Of a DNA stretch of 12,949 bases, positions 1-8,064 are shown piece by piece (the stretch's first letter is position 1; each line of letters opens with the position of its first letter). The notes under the pieces were generated by a model. That model was given only the letters and a program-made list of their open reading frames with translations. It made no database searches and was not told the DNA's origin. Source of the DNA: DAOVIY01 sp964513365 (lineage in GTDB: Bacteria; Patescibacteriota; Minisyncoccia; UBA6257). The position numbers and the translations under genes are program-made. The stretch spans positions 1-12,949 of the forward strand of contig CAZEMH010000014.1 in assembly GCA_964513365.1 (NCBI GenBank). The letters are read 5' to 3'.

Positions 1-1
1 T

Positions 2-1486
2 ATGGAATTTAAACCAACAATAGGACTGGAAGTACATGCAGAACTAAAAACCAAAACGAAAATGTTTTGTAGCTGTTTGAATAATCCAGAAGAAGAGATT
101 GTTAATAAAAATATTTGCCCAGTGTGTTTAGCGCATCCTGGAACGCTTCCTGTTATTAACAAGAAAGCGTTAGAACAAGTTATAAAAGTTGGCTTGGCTT
201 TAAATTCAGAAATTCCCGAATATTCTAAATTTGATAGAAAAAATTATTTTTATCCTGATTTGCCAAAAGGTTATCAAATATCCCAATATGATATGCCTTT
301 ATGCAAAGGAGGGGAATTGCCTTTATTTTTAAGCAATGATTTGAAAGAAGTTAAAAAGAAAATTAAAATTACCCGCGTCCATTTAGAAGAAGATACTGGT
401 AAGTTAATTCATTCTGGAAACGGAAAGTCTACTTTAATTGATTTTAATCGGGCAGGCGTTCCATTAATGGAATTAGTGACAGAACCGGTTATGCATACAG
501 GAAAAGAAGCTAGGTTATTTGCTCAAGGACTCCAATTGCTTTTAAGAACATTAGGTATTTCAGAGGCAAATATGGAAAAGGGTCAGATGCGTTGTGAAGT
601 AAATATATCATTAGCTAAAGATGAGAAATTAGGGACAAAAGTGGAAATTAAGAATTTAAATTCTTTTAGAGCAGTGGAAAAATCAATTGATTTTGAAATT
701 CAAAGGCAAACAGAAGCTTTAGAAAAAGAAGAAAAAATAACACAGGAAACACGGGGATGGGACGCAGAAAAAGAAATTACTTATTCTCAACGCTTGAAAG
801 AAGAAGCGCAAGATTATCGTTATTTTCCAGAGCCTGATTTACCTCGTTTACATATTCATTCAAAAGAAGAATCAGATGGATTATTTAATTTAGAAGAAAT
901 AAAAAAACAAATGGCTGAATTGCCATGGCAGAAAAAAGAAAGAATTAAAACTGAGTTTAATCTTTCTTCAGAGGAAGCTAACCAATTTATCCAGGATGAA
1001 AAGTTAATGATTTTTTTTGAACAAGTGGTTGAAGAATTTAATAGCATTAAACTGGAAAACAGAAAAAAAGCAATTAGTCTGGCTTATAATTATTTAACAA
1101 GTGATTTGAAGGGATTAATGGAATCAGAATCCATTATATGGGAAAAACTGAAGATAACTCCTCAAAATTTTGCTCAGCTAATAATTCTTTTGTCTAATGA
1201 CAAAATATCTTCCAGAGTTGGCAAAGATATTTTAGCGGAAATGGTAGAGGAAGGAGGAAAACCAGAAGAGATAATGAAGATAAAAGGTTTAGAAAAAATT
1301 AGTGATGAAAGCCAGCTAGAGCCGATTATTTTCGAGATAATAAAAAATAATCCTAAAACAATTGAGGATTATAAGAAAGGCAAAGAAAATGCCCTTCAAT
1401 TTTTAGTTGGTCAGGCAATGGCAAAAACACGTGGAGCAGCTGATCCAAAATCATTAGAGGAACTCTTTAAGAAACAACTTAGTTAA
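2..1486 (+). CDS. gatB: Aspartyl/glutamyl-tRNA(Asn/Gln) amidotransferase subunit B
   Basis: GatB binds misacylated Glu-tRNA(Gln) or Asp-tRNA(Asn) and amidates the attached residue, using ammonia supplied by GatA in the cytosolic GatCAB complex. Seen in the 494-residue product: the N-terminal IGLEVHAEL block (residues 7-15) and a probable zinc site C23-x-C25 with C39-x-x-C42. These are followed by the family signatures FYPDLPKGYQISQYD, HLEEDTGKLIH, FNRAGVPLMELVTEP, KVEIKNLNSFRAVEKS and AQDYRYFPEPDLP. The C-terminal third is a YqeY-like tRNA-binding tail ending in GQAMAKTRGAADPKSLEEL. Length is normal for the family (about 475-500). The ATG at base 2 gives the canonical N-terminus, but only one upstream base is visible, so promoter and RBS cannot be judged. 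gatA and gatC are not in the window, so any operon with them would lie to the left or elsewhere. The 3' end overlaps convergent miaA by 33 bp. Confidence 0.97.
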   Translation: MEFKPTIGLEVHAELKTKTKMFCSCLNNPEEEIVNKNICPVCLAHPGTLPVINKKALEQVIKVGLALNSEIPEYSKFDRKNYFYPDLPKGYQISQYDMPLCKGGELPLFLSNDLKEVKKKIKITRVHLEEDTGKLIHSGNGKSTLIDFNRAGVPLMELVTEPVMHTGKEARLFAQGLQLLLRTLGISEANMEKGQMRCEVNISLAKDEKLGTKVEIKNLNSFRAVEKSIDFEIQRQTEALEKEEKITQETRGWDAEKEITYSQRLKEEAQDYRYFPEPDLPRLHIHSKEESDGLFNLEEIKKQMAELPWQKKERIKTEFNLSSEEANQFIQDEKLMIFFEQVVEEFNSIKLENRKKAISLAYNYLTSDLKGLMESESIIWEKLKITPQNFAQLIILLSNDKISSRVGKDILAEMVEEGGKPEEIMKIKGLEKISDESQLEPIIFEIIKNNPKTIEDYKKGKENALQFLVGQAMAKTRGAADPKSLEELFKKQLS

Positions 1487-2332
1487 TTTTATTGCTTGTT
1501 CTGGATTTTCAATCCATTGTACATCTTTTATTTTTTTAAACCACGTCATTTGTCGTTTGCTATACTGAATAGTATGAAGTTCAATTAAATTTTGAACTTC
1601 TTTTTTACTAATTTTATCATCAAAATATCCTTTCCATTCCTGGTATCCAATAGTTTGGAGAACAGGAATCCATTTATATTTTTTAACCAATGTTTTCACT
1701 TCAGTTTCCAGGCCCATTTTTATCATTTTTTTGATTCTTAGCGCGATTCTTTTTTTTAATTCTTCTTTTGGTAATTTTATACCGATTATTAAAGTATCAA
1801 AAAGAGAATCATCGTTTTTTCTTTGTTGCCAAAAAGGATTGTTATTGGTTTTACAGACCTCAATTGCGCGGATTAATCTTCTTTTATTCTTTTTATCAAT
1901 AAATTTTGCTCCTTTAGGGTCTAATTTCTGATAAATTTTAAAAAGTTGTTGAGCTGATTTTGTTTCTAATTCTTTTCTCAGTTTTTTTTGCGGAGGAACT
2001 TTTGGAAATTGCCAATTTTCAATAATTGATGAAAGATAAAGTCCAGTGCCGCCACAGAGAATCGGTAATTTACCACGGTCTTGTACGTCTTTGATAGTTT
2101 TATATGCTAATTCTTTATATTGGGCTGCAGAAAAATGTTTATCAGGATTAATGAAATTCAACAAATGATGCAAATTATCTTTTTTTGGTTTTGCTGTTCC
2201 AATATTTATTTCTTTATATATTTGGCGTGAATCTGCTGAAATAATTTCTCCATTAAAAAGTTTGGCTATTTTGATAGCTAAGTCAGATTTACCTGAAGCA
2301 GTAGGGCCTAAAATTACTAATAATTTATTCAT
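1454..2332 (-). CDS. miaA: tRNA dimethylallyltransferase (tRNA A37 prenylation)
   Basis: MiaA transfers a dimethylallyl group from DMAPP to N6 of A37 in tRNAs that read UNN codons, which improves codon-anticodon pairing. The 292-residue product has the P-loop GPTASGKS (9-16), the ADSRQIY block (33-39), the INIGTAKP loop, HHLLNFINP, the CGGTGLYL substrate-tunnel motif, and the C-terminal QTIGYQEW and YSKRQMTWFK signatures. Length matches the family (about 300), so it looks complete. The ATG overlaps the TGA of upstream rnhB (ATGA), indicating translational coupling. The stop codon lies inside the gatB coding region on the opposite strand. No SD-like purine run precedes the start. Using DMAPP implies that some isoprenoid precursor source exists; none is visible here. 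Confidence 0.96.
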   Translation of the reverse strand: MNKLLVILGPTASGKSDLAIKIAKLFNGEIISADSRQIYKEINIGTAKPKKDNLHHLLNFINPDKHFSAAQYKELAYKTIKDVQDRGKLPILCGGTGLYLSSIIENWQFPKVPPQKKLRKELETKSAQQLFKIYQKLDPKGAKFIDKKNKRRLIRAIEVCKTNNNPFWQQRKNDDSLFDTLIIGIKLPKEELKKRIALRIKKMIKMGLETEVKTLVKKYKWIPVLQTIGYQEWKGYFDDKISKKEVQNLIELHTIQYSKRQMTWFKKIKDVQWIENPEQAIKLTKLFLKEFL

Positions 2333-2970
2333 TTTTTAATTGGATGATAACTTTGTCTATGGATTTTGCAGGGTCCGTATTTTTTTATTAATTTTTTATG
2401 TAATTTTGTTCCATATCCTTTGTGTTGATGAAAATAATATTCTGGATATTGTAGAGATAATTTTTTCATTTTTCTGTCTCGGGTTACTTTAGCAATGATT
2501 GAAGCTAGGGCAATTGAAAAAATCTTATCATCTCCTTTTACAATAGCTTTTTGAAAAATGTTTAGATTTTTATCTATAATTTTGTTGCCGTCAATTAAAA
2601 CCAAGACATTTTTTAGATTATATCTGGGAAGAATTTTATTTAAACAATTTTTCATAGCTTTTTTAGTAGCGTTTACTATATTTATTTTATCAATTGTTTT
2701 AGGTCCAACAGATGAAATGGCAAATTTTATATATGGGCATTTTGGAATCAATTTAAAAATTTTTTCTCTTTGTTTTTCTGATAATTTTTTAGAATCTTTT
2801 GTATTTTTTAAAATTTCTTTAAAGTTTTTATTCTCAATTTTAAATTTTGGATTTATAATAACTGCCGTGGCTGTTACTGGTCCGCAAAGAGGTCCTCTTC
2901 CAACTTCATCTAATCCGACGATTATTTTATAACCTTTTTTCCAATAATATTTTTCTGTTTGTAAATTCAT
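2329..2970 (-). CDS. rnhB: Ribonuclease HII
   Basis: RNase HII cleaves the RNA strand of RNA/DNA hybrids, including single misincorporated ribonucleotides. In the 213-residue product the four acidic catalytic residues are all recognisable: D21 and E22 in GLDEVGRGPLCGPV, D127 in LIDGNK, and D165 in IIAKVTRDRKM. The C-terminal signature YPEYYFHQHKGYGTKLH and the closing IHRQSYHP are typical. Length is normal (about 200-220). Transcribed away from dnaE, with a 67-bp divergent spacer; the stop overlaps the miaA start by 4 bp. The stop is TGA, which is evidence for standard code 11. Only a weak purine stretch (AAAGA) precedes the ATG. No convincing promoter for this strand was found in the spacer. 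Confidence 0.96.
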   Translation of the reverse strand: MNLQTEKYYWKKGYKIIVGLDEVGRGPLCGPVTATAVIINPKFKIENKNFKEILKNTKDSKKLSEKQREKIFKLIPKCPYIKFAISSVGPKTIDKINIVNATKKAMKNCLNKILPRYNLKNVLVLIDGNKIIDKNLNIFQKAIVKGDDKIFSIALASIIAKVTRDRKMKKLSLQYPEYYFHQHKGYGTKLHKKLIKKYGPCKIHRQSYHPIKK

Positions 2971-3037
2971 GTTTTGTCTTTTTAGTTTCTTGTGATAAAA
3001 TACTTTTATATAACTTTAATTATTTGACTTATATATT
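2971..3037 (+). promoter_or_regulatory. Divergent rnhB/dnaE spacer with candidate dnaE promoter
   Basis: This 67-bp AT-rich spacer must carry the signals for both dnaE (+) and rnhB-miaA (-). On the + strand a possible extended -10, TGATAAAAT (2993-3001), follows a weak -35, TTGTCT (2974-2979), with a 16-base spacer. It would leave a leader of roughly 30 bases before the dnaE ATG. The -10 resembles the TGATATAA elements seen upstream of thrS and of the Kazal gene, which is the main reason to list it. For the minus strand only a lone TATAAA (3010 to 3005) is seen, without a good -35. There is no Shine-Dalgarno motif before dnaE. In sequence this AT-rich, chance matches are expected, so confidence is modest. 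Confidence 0.35.
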
Positions 3038-6000
3038 ATGTATTTTACTCATCTTCATGTCCATAGCCATTATTCTTTATTAGATGGCTTGGCTCGCCCA
3101 GAGCAGCTTTTAAAGCAGGCAAAGGAGATGGGTTTAGATGCATTGGCTTTGACTGACCATGGTGTAATGTATGGAGCAATAGAATTTTATTCTCTTGCCA
3201 AGAAGATGGGGATTAAACCGATAATTGGTTGCGAAGTTTATTTAGCTCCCAACTCTCTTACTGATAAAACTCCGAAAACAGACACTAAATTTTATCATCT
3301 TGTACTCTTAGCAAAAAACAAAACAGGTTATTATAATCTATTGAAACTAGTTACTGTTGCAGAACTGGAAGGTTTTTATTATAAACCCCGTATTGATAAA
3401 GAAGTTTTAAAAAAACATAGTGATGGGTTAATAGCTCTTTCAGCATGCACAAAAGGTGAAATTCCATTAGCTCTTCTAGCAGGTAATTTTGAAAGAGCGT
3501 CACATTTAGCTCAAGAATACCAGGAAATTTTTGGAAAAGATAATTTTTATTTAGAATTACAACACCATCCAGAATTACCAGAACAAGAAAAGATAAATAA
3601 TGGATTATTAAAACTTTCTAAAGAATTAAATATTCCTGCAATAGTAACAACCGATGTCCATTATATCAAAAAAGAAGATAAAAAAGCTCAGGATGTTCTT
3701 TTAGCAATTCAGACAGGGACTGATATTGAAAATCAAGATCGTTTTAGCATGAAAGAAATGGATCTATATTTTAAATCTTCAGAAGAAATTGAAAAAGATT
3801 TTTCCAAACACCCTGAACTATTTGAAAATATAAAAAAAATAGTCAGTCAATGCAATTTAGAATTAAATCTTGGCGAAATAATTTTACCGCATTTTATTAC
3901 ACCAGAAGGAGAGGATAGTTTTAAATATTTAAAAAAAATAGCATTACAAAATTTTAAAAAGATTTATTCTTCTAAAAATAAAGAAGCAAAAGAAAGATTT
4001 GATTATGAGCTAGGGGTTATTAAAAAAACTGGTTTTGCTGATTACTTTTTAATCATTCAGGATTTTATTCGTTTTACCAAAGAAGAAAATATATTAACTA
4101 ATACAAGAGGATCTGCAGCTGGAAGTTTGATAGCATATGTTTTGGGGATTACTTCAGTTGATCCATTAGAATATGGGCTTTATTTTGAGCGTTTCTTAAA
4201 TCCTGAAAGAATTCAACCGCCGGATATTGATTTGGATGTTGCTGATAACAGGAGGGCAGATTTAATTAATTATATCACTAAAAAATATGGCCAGGATCAT
4301 GTGGCTCAGATTATTACTTTTGGAATAATGAAGTCGCGTTTGGCTGTTCGCGATGTTACTAGGGCTTTAGGCCATCCATATGCTCTTGGTGACCGAATTT
4401 CCAAGCTTCTTCCTCAGAATATAATGATAGATAAAGCTTTGAGTATTGCTCCTGAGCTTAAGCGGTTATATGAAACTGATACTGATGCTCGTGATATTAT
4501 TGATATGGCCAAACAATTGGAGGGCGTGGCTCGTCACGCTTCTACCCATGCTGCTGGAGTTGTTATTTCTCGTGAACCTTTAGTGCATTACAGTCCTTTG
4601 CAACATTCAAGCAGAAACGATAAAGAAGTAATAACTCAGTATGATATGTATGCTTTGGAAAAAATAGGATTGCTTAAAGTGGATATTTTAGGATTGGCTA
4701 ATTTAACTATTATAAAAAACGCTTTAAGGATTATTAAAAAGGTTTATGGTGATGAAATAGATTTGGATAAGGTAGGTTATGAAGATAAAAAAGTTTATAA
4801 ATTACTTTCTGATGGAAATACGGTAGGAGTGTTTCAAACTGAGTCGGCGGGTATGCGAAGATATCTTCAGGAATTAAAACCAACACAATTTGAAGATATT
4901 ATAGCTATGCTTTCTTTGTATCGTCCTGGACCAATGGAATTTATTCCAACATTTATTAGTCGAAAGCGTGGAAAAGAAAAAATTATTTACCTCCATCCTA
5001 AATTAAAACCAATTTTAGAAAATACTTACGGGATATGTATCTTTCAGGAACAACTTATGAAAATAGCCCATGATTTAGGAGGTTTTTCTATGGCTGAAGC
5101 TGATGTTCTTAGAAAAGCAGTTGGTAAAAAAATTAAAACATTATTGCAAGCTCAAAAAGAAAGATTAATAGAAGGAATGATAAAGAATGATATTAAAAAA
5201 CCTATTGCAGAAAAAATTTGGGCATGGGTAGAACCTTTTGCACGCTATGGTTTTAATAAAAGCCATAGTGCTTCTTATGCGCGCATAACTTATCAGACAG
5301 CTTGGCTAAAAGCGCATTATCCAAATGCTTTTATGGCCGCCCTTTTGACTTCAGATTTTGGCAATTTAGACAGAATTGCTATTGAAATAGCTGAATGCCA
5401 AAGATTAGGTATTGCAGTAATGCCTCCTTCTGTAAATGAATCTTTTGCAGAATTTGGTATAGACAAAAAAACAGGAAATATTTATTTTAGTTTAGCTGCT
5501 ATAAAAAATGTAGGTGAGGGAGTTGCTAATATAATTCAGGAAGAAAGACAAAATAATGGTATTTTTGAAAATCTTACAGATTTTTTGAAAAGAATGCCAC
5601 GCCATGCTCTAAACAAGAAAACTTTAGAGAGCCTTATTAGGGCTGGAGCATTGGATTGTTTTGGAGACAGGGAATTAATGAATGATCACTTAGAAGAAAT
5701 TTTAGATTGGGTTTATCGATTTCATAACCATAAAAATGATAATCAAATAAGCTTATTTAATGAAAGTGATTCTGATGATGTGTTGGATCATTTGAAAAGA
5801 AATAACTCAGTTAAACCACCTGATAAAACGAAAAGAATAAATTGGGAGAGGGAATATTTAGGCATTTATCTTACTGGTCATCCTTTAGATAGCTATAAGA
5901 ATGTTTTAGGAAAAATAGCTCTTACAGTTAGCCAATTAGATCCTCGTCATCTTGGAAGAAAAATTAAAGTCTGTGGTTTTATTTCTCGTATTCAAAAGGT

Positions 6001-6214
6001 AAGAACAAAAATGGGAAAACCAATGGTCTTTACTAGGTTAGCTGATTATGACAAGTCTATTGAAGTTGTTTTATATCCAACAGTATTAGCTAATAACCTG
6101 GCTGTTCTTCGTGAGGACAAGGTGTTATTAGTAGAAGGCAAGATGGACAAAAGAAACGGTAGTTATCAGATTATTGGAGAAAGATTAGAAGAAATTGAAC
6201 CAATGGAAGCTTAA
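3038..6214 (+). CDS. dnaE: DNA polymerase III alpha subunit (replicative polymerase)
   Basis: DnaE is the catalytic subunit of the chromosomal replicase. The 1058-residue product starts with a PHP domain (HLHVHSHYSLLDG, residues 5-17). Putative PHP metal ligands H7, H9, D16, H41, E66, H87, C137, D206 and H208 all appear retained, as in active PHP domains rather than the decayed E. coli one. The polymerase core follows: NTRGSAAGSLIAY (355-367), catalytic PDIDLD (D398 and D400 match E. coli D401/D403), and VDILGL with D549 (match to E. coli D555). Next come the finger block RPGPMEFIP, the GFNKSHSASYA region, a helix-hairpin-helix segment and a C-terminal OB fold. QISLF at 903-907 fits the beta-clamp-binding consensus. 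The protein ends just after the OB fold, so it is about 100 residues shorter than E. coli DnaE and lacks an obvious tau-binding tail. The start was chosen because it directly precedes the PHP motif; no SD is present. Confidence 0.97.
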   Translation: MYFTHLHVHSHYSLLDGLARPEQLLKQAKEMGLDALALTDHGVMYGAIEFYSLAKKMGIKPIIGCEVYLAPNSLTDKTPKTDTKFYHLVLLAKNKTGYYNLLKLVTVAELEGFYYKPRIDKEVLKKHSDGLIALSACTKGEIPLALLAGNFERASHLAQEYQEIFGKDNFYLELQHHPELPEQEKINNGLLKLSKELNIPAIVTTDVHYIKKEDKKAQDVLLAIQTGTDIENQDRFSMKEMDLYFKSSEEIEKDFSKHPELFENIKKIVSQCNLELNLGEIILPHFITPEGEDSFKYLKKIALQNFKKIYSSKNKEAKERFDYELGVIKKTGFADYFLIIQDFIRFTKEENILTNTRGSAAGSLIAYVLGITSVDPLEYGLYFERFLNPERIQPPDIDLDVADNRRADLINYITKKYGQDHVAQIITFGIMKSRLAVRDVTRALGHPYALGDRISKLLPQNIMIDKALSIAPELKRLYETDTDARDIIDMAKQLEGVARHASTHAAGVVISREPLVHYSPLQHSSRNDKEVITQYDMYALEKIGLLKVDILGLANLTIIKNALRIIKKVYGDEIDLDKVGYEDKKVYKLLSDGNTVGVFQTESAGMRRYLQELKPTQFEDIIAMLSLYRPGPMEFIPTFISRKRGKEKIIYLHPKLKPILENTYGICIFQEQLMKIAHDLGGFSMAEADVLRKAVGKKIKTLLQAQKERLIEGMIKNDIKKPIAEKIWAWVEPFARYGFNKSHSASYARITYQTAWLKAHYPNAFMAALLTSDFGNLDRIAIEIAECQRLGIAVMPPSVNESFAEFGIDKKTGNIYFSLAAIKNVGEGVANIIQEERQNNGIFENLTDFLKRMPRHALNKKTLESLIRAGALDCFGDRELMNDHLEEILDWVYRFHNHKNDNQISLFNESDSDDVLDHLKRNNSVKPPDKTKRINWEREYLGIYLTGHPLDSYKNVLGKIALTVSQLDPRHLGRKIKVCGFISRIQKVRTKMGKPMVFTRLADYDKSIEVVLYPTVLANNLAVLREDKVLLVEGKMDKRNGSYQIIGERLEEIEPMEA

Positions 6215-6217
6215 TAC

Positions 6218-6246
6218 TTGAAAGTTTTTGATATAAAACATATAAT
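6218..6246 (+). promoter_or_regulatory. Consensus sigma-70-type promoter for the thrS operon
   Basis: In the 52-bp dnaE-thrS spacer there is TTGAAA (6218-6223), a 17-base spacer and a perfect TATAAT (6241-6246). That is 5/6 and 6/6 matches to the -35 and -10 consensus at the ideal distance. Transcription would begin near 6252-6254, leaving a leader of only about 13-15 bases before the thrS ATG, with no Shine-Dalgarno motif. A competing extended -10, TGATATAAA (6229-6237), overlaps the spacer. If that one is used, the leader is about 23 bases. Either would drive thrS and, by spacing, the genes downstream through the sigma factor. Confidence 0.65.
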
Positions 6247-6266
6247 AACTAACAATTTTAATAATT

Positions 6267-8057
6267 ATGAAACAAACAAATTCATTAGAGATTATTCGTC
6301 ATTCTATGGCGCATGTGTTGGCTTTAGCTGTAAAAAATTTATTTCCTAAAGCTAAATTTGGCATTGGTCCGACAGTAGAGAATGGTTTTTATTATGATAT
6401 AGATATTGGCAAAACTTTGTCTTCAGAAGATTTGCCAAAGATTGAAAAAGAAATGAAGAGGATCATCAAGCAAGGGATACCTTTTAAAAAGAAAAACGTT
6501 TCCTTGAAAGAGGCAAAAGATATTTTTAAAAAATTAAATCAAGTTTATAAGGTAGAACTTTTAAAGGATATAGAAAAATATGGAACCACAGAACAAAATG
6601 AGATATTGAAAATTAAGAGTAAAAAAGACAAGAAGAAAAATATTAAATCTCCAAAAACAGTGTCTATTTATCAAGTGGGAGAGTTTTTGGATTTATGCCG
6701 TGGCCCGCATATAAAAAATACAAAGGAGCTTCCTTTGAGCTTTAAGCTTAATAAAATTTCCGGCGCTTATTGGCGTGGGAAAGAAACAAACCCAATGTTG
6801 CAAAGAATTGTTGGCGTTGCTTTTCTTAAAGACAAAGAACTAAAGCAATATTTTTATTTGTTAGAGGAAGCAGAAAAAAGAGATCATCGGAAATTAGGAA
6901 AAGAATTAGATTTATTTAGTTTTCACGATGAAGGCGTTGGTTTCCCTTTTTTTCATAACAAGGGAATGATCCTGCGGAATATTTTAGAGGATTACTGGAA
7001 AAAAGAACATCGAGAAAGTGGTTATACTGAAGTTAAAACTCCAATACTTTTAAATAAAGCATTATGGGTAAAGTCAGGTCATTGGGACCATTACAAAGAA
7101 AATATGTATTTTACGAAGATTGATGGAGAAGATTACGCCATTAAACCAATGAATTGCCCTGGCGGGATTTTAATTTATCAAAATTCTTTACATAGTTATA
7201 GAGATTTGCCATTAAAAGTGGCAGAATTAGGGTTAGTTCATAGGCATGAATTATCTGGAGTTTTAGCTGGATTGTTTAGGGTAAGATGTTTTACTCAAGA
7301 TGATGCTCATATATATATGACCCCAGAGCAAATTAAGGATGAAATAAAAAAGGTTATAGATTTAACTGATCGTATATATAAAAAATTTGGGTTTTCTTAT
7401 CATGTGGAGCTTAGCACAAAGCCTGAAAATGCCATGGGCTCTGATGAGATATGGGAAAATGCTACAAATGGATTAAGACAGGCTTTAAAAGATAAAAAGA
7501 TAGATTATACTGTTAATGAAGGGGACGGAGCTTTTTATGGGCCAAAGATTGATTTTCATTTAAAGGATTGTTTGGGCAGGAGTTGGCAATGTGGGACTAT
7601 TCAATTGGATTTTATAATGCCAGAAAAATTTGATCTTTTTTATATTGATAAAAATGGAGATAAAAAAAGACCTGTTATGTTGCATAGGACTATTTTAGGA
7701 AGCATAGAAAGGTTTATAGGAATACTTATAGAAAATTTTGCAGGAGCGTTTCCTTTATGGCTGGCTCCGGTTCAAGCAATAATTGTTCCAGTAAAAGAAG
7801 AAAATATTGATTATGCGAATAAAGTTGTTCAATCACTTCAGGAAAAAGGAATAAGAACTGAGCTTTCAGCTGGAAGCGAAACATTATCAAAGAGAATAAG
7901 AGAAGCAGAAATTCAAAAAATTCCTTATATCCTAGTAATAGGAGATAAAGAGGAAAAAAAGAAAAATATTGCTGTAAGGAAAAGGAAAAAAGGTGATATT
8001 GGAAGCATGACAATTGCTAAGTTTTGTGATATAATTCTAAAAGAAATAAAAAAATGA
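6267..8057 (+). CDS. thrS: Threonyl-tRNA synthetase lacking the TGS domain
   Basis: ThrRS charges tRNA(Thr) with threonine and hydrolyses mischarged Ser-tRNA(Thr). The 596-residue product begins almost at the editing domain: H12-SMA-H16 and C144-RGP-H148 correspond to the E. coli HxxxH and CRGPH editing-site residues. The N-terminal TGS domain (about 60 residues in E. coli) is absent. The class II core has the zinc ligands C297, H348 and H473 (equivalent to E. coli C334, H385, H511), motif 2 around VHRHELSG and FTQDDAHIY, and motif 3 near LHRTILGSIERF. The anticodon-binding domain runs from about LAPVQAIIVPV to the end. A Lys-rich insert sits just before the second editing motif. The usual MNCPGH is MNCPGG here. 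No upstream in-frame extension is available for a TGS domain in the 52-bp spacer. Stop is TGA; the next gene starts 7 bp later. Confidence 0.97.
   Translation: MKQTNSLEIIRHSMAHVLALAVKNLFPKAKFGIGPTVENGFYYDIDIGKTLSSEDLPKIEKEMKRIIKQGIPFKKKNVSLKEAKDIFKKLNQVYKVELLKDIEKYGTTEQNEILKIKSKKDKKKNIKSPKTVSIYQVGEFLDLCRGPHIKNTKELPLSFKLNKISGAYWRGKETNPMLQRIVGVAFLKDKELKQYFYLLEEAEKRDHRKLGKELDLFSFHDEGVGFPFFHNKGMILRNILEDYWKKEHRESGYTEVKTPILLNKALWVKSGHWDHYKENMYFTKIDGEDYAIKPMNCPGGILIYQNSLHSYRDLPLKVAELGLVHRHELSGVLAGLFRVRCFTQDDAHIYMTPEQIKDEIKKVIDLTDRIYKKFGFSYHVELSTKPENAMGSDEIWENATNGLRQALKDKKIDYTVNEGDGAFYGPKIDFHLKDCLGRSWQCGTIQLDFIMPEKFDLFYIDKNGDKKRPVMLHRTILGSIERFIGILIENFAGAFPLWLAPVQAIIVPVKEENIDYANKVVQSLQEKGIRTELSAGSETLSKRIREAEIQKIPYILVIGDKEEKKKNIAVRKRKKGDIGSMTIAKFCDIILKEIKK
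8007..8035 (+). promoter_or_regulatory. Candidate internal promoter for the Kazal-domain gene
   Basis: Within the last codons of thrS lies ATGACA (8007-8012; 5/6 match to TTGACA). A 17-base spacer and TGATATAAT (8027-8035) follow, the latter an extended -10 with a perfect TATAAT hexamer. Transcription would start near 8042, about 22 bases before the ATG at 8065. The -10 hexamer ends 29 bases before its ATG. The alternative extended -10 before thrS also ends 29 bases before its ATG. It overlaps coding sequence, so the match could be incidental; the full combination is nevertheless strong. If real, the secreted protein and genes after it could be transcribed separately from thrS. Confidence 0.45.
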
Positions 8058-8064
8058 TAAAAAT

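Noticed and set aside
2558..2932. 124-codon open frame antisense to rnhB, hydrophobic in translation
   Set aside because: It lies wholly inside the intact rnhB gene, whose catalytic residues are all conserved; the hydrophobicity comes from antisense Lys/Asn codons in AT-rich DNA.
3024..3029. TTGACT resembling a -35 element just before dnaE
   Set aside because: Any matching -10 would fall inside the dnaE coding region, past the start codon, and none is seen there.
7726..8013. 95-codon open frame antisense to the 3' end of thrS
   Set aside because: Phe/Leu-rich translation is the reverse complement of Lys/Glu codons; thrS on the other strand is clearly the real gene.
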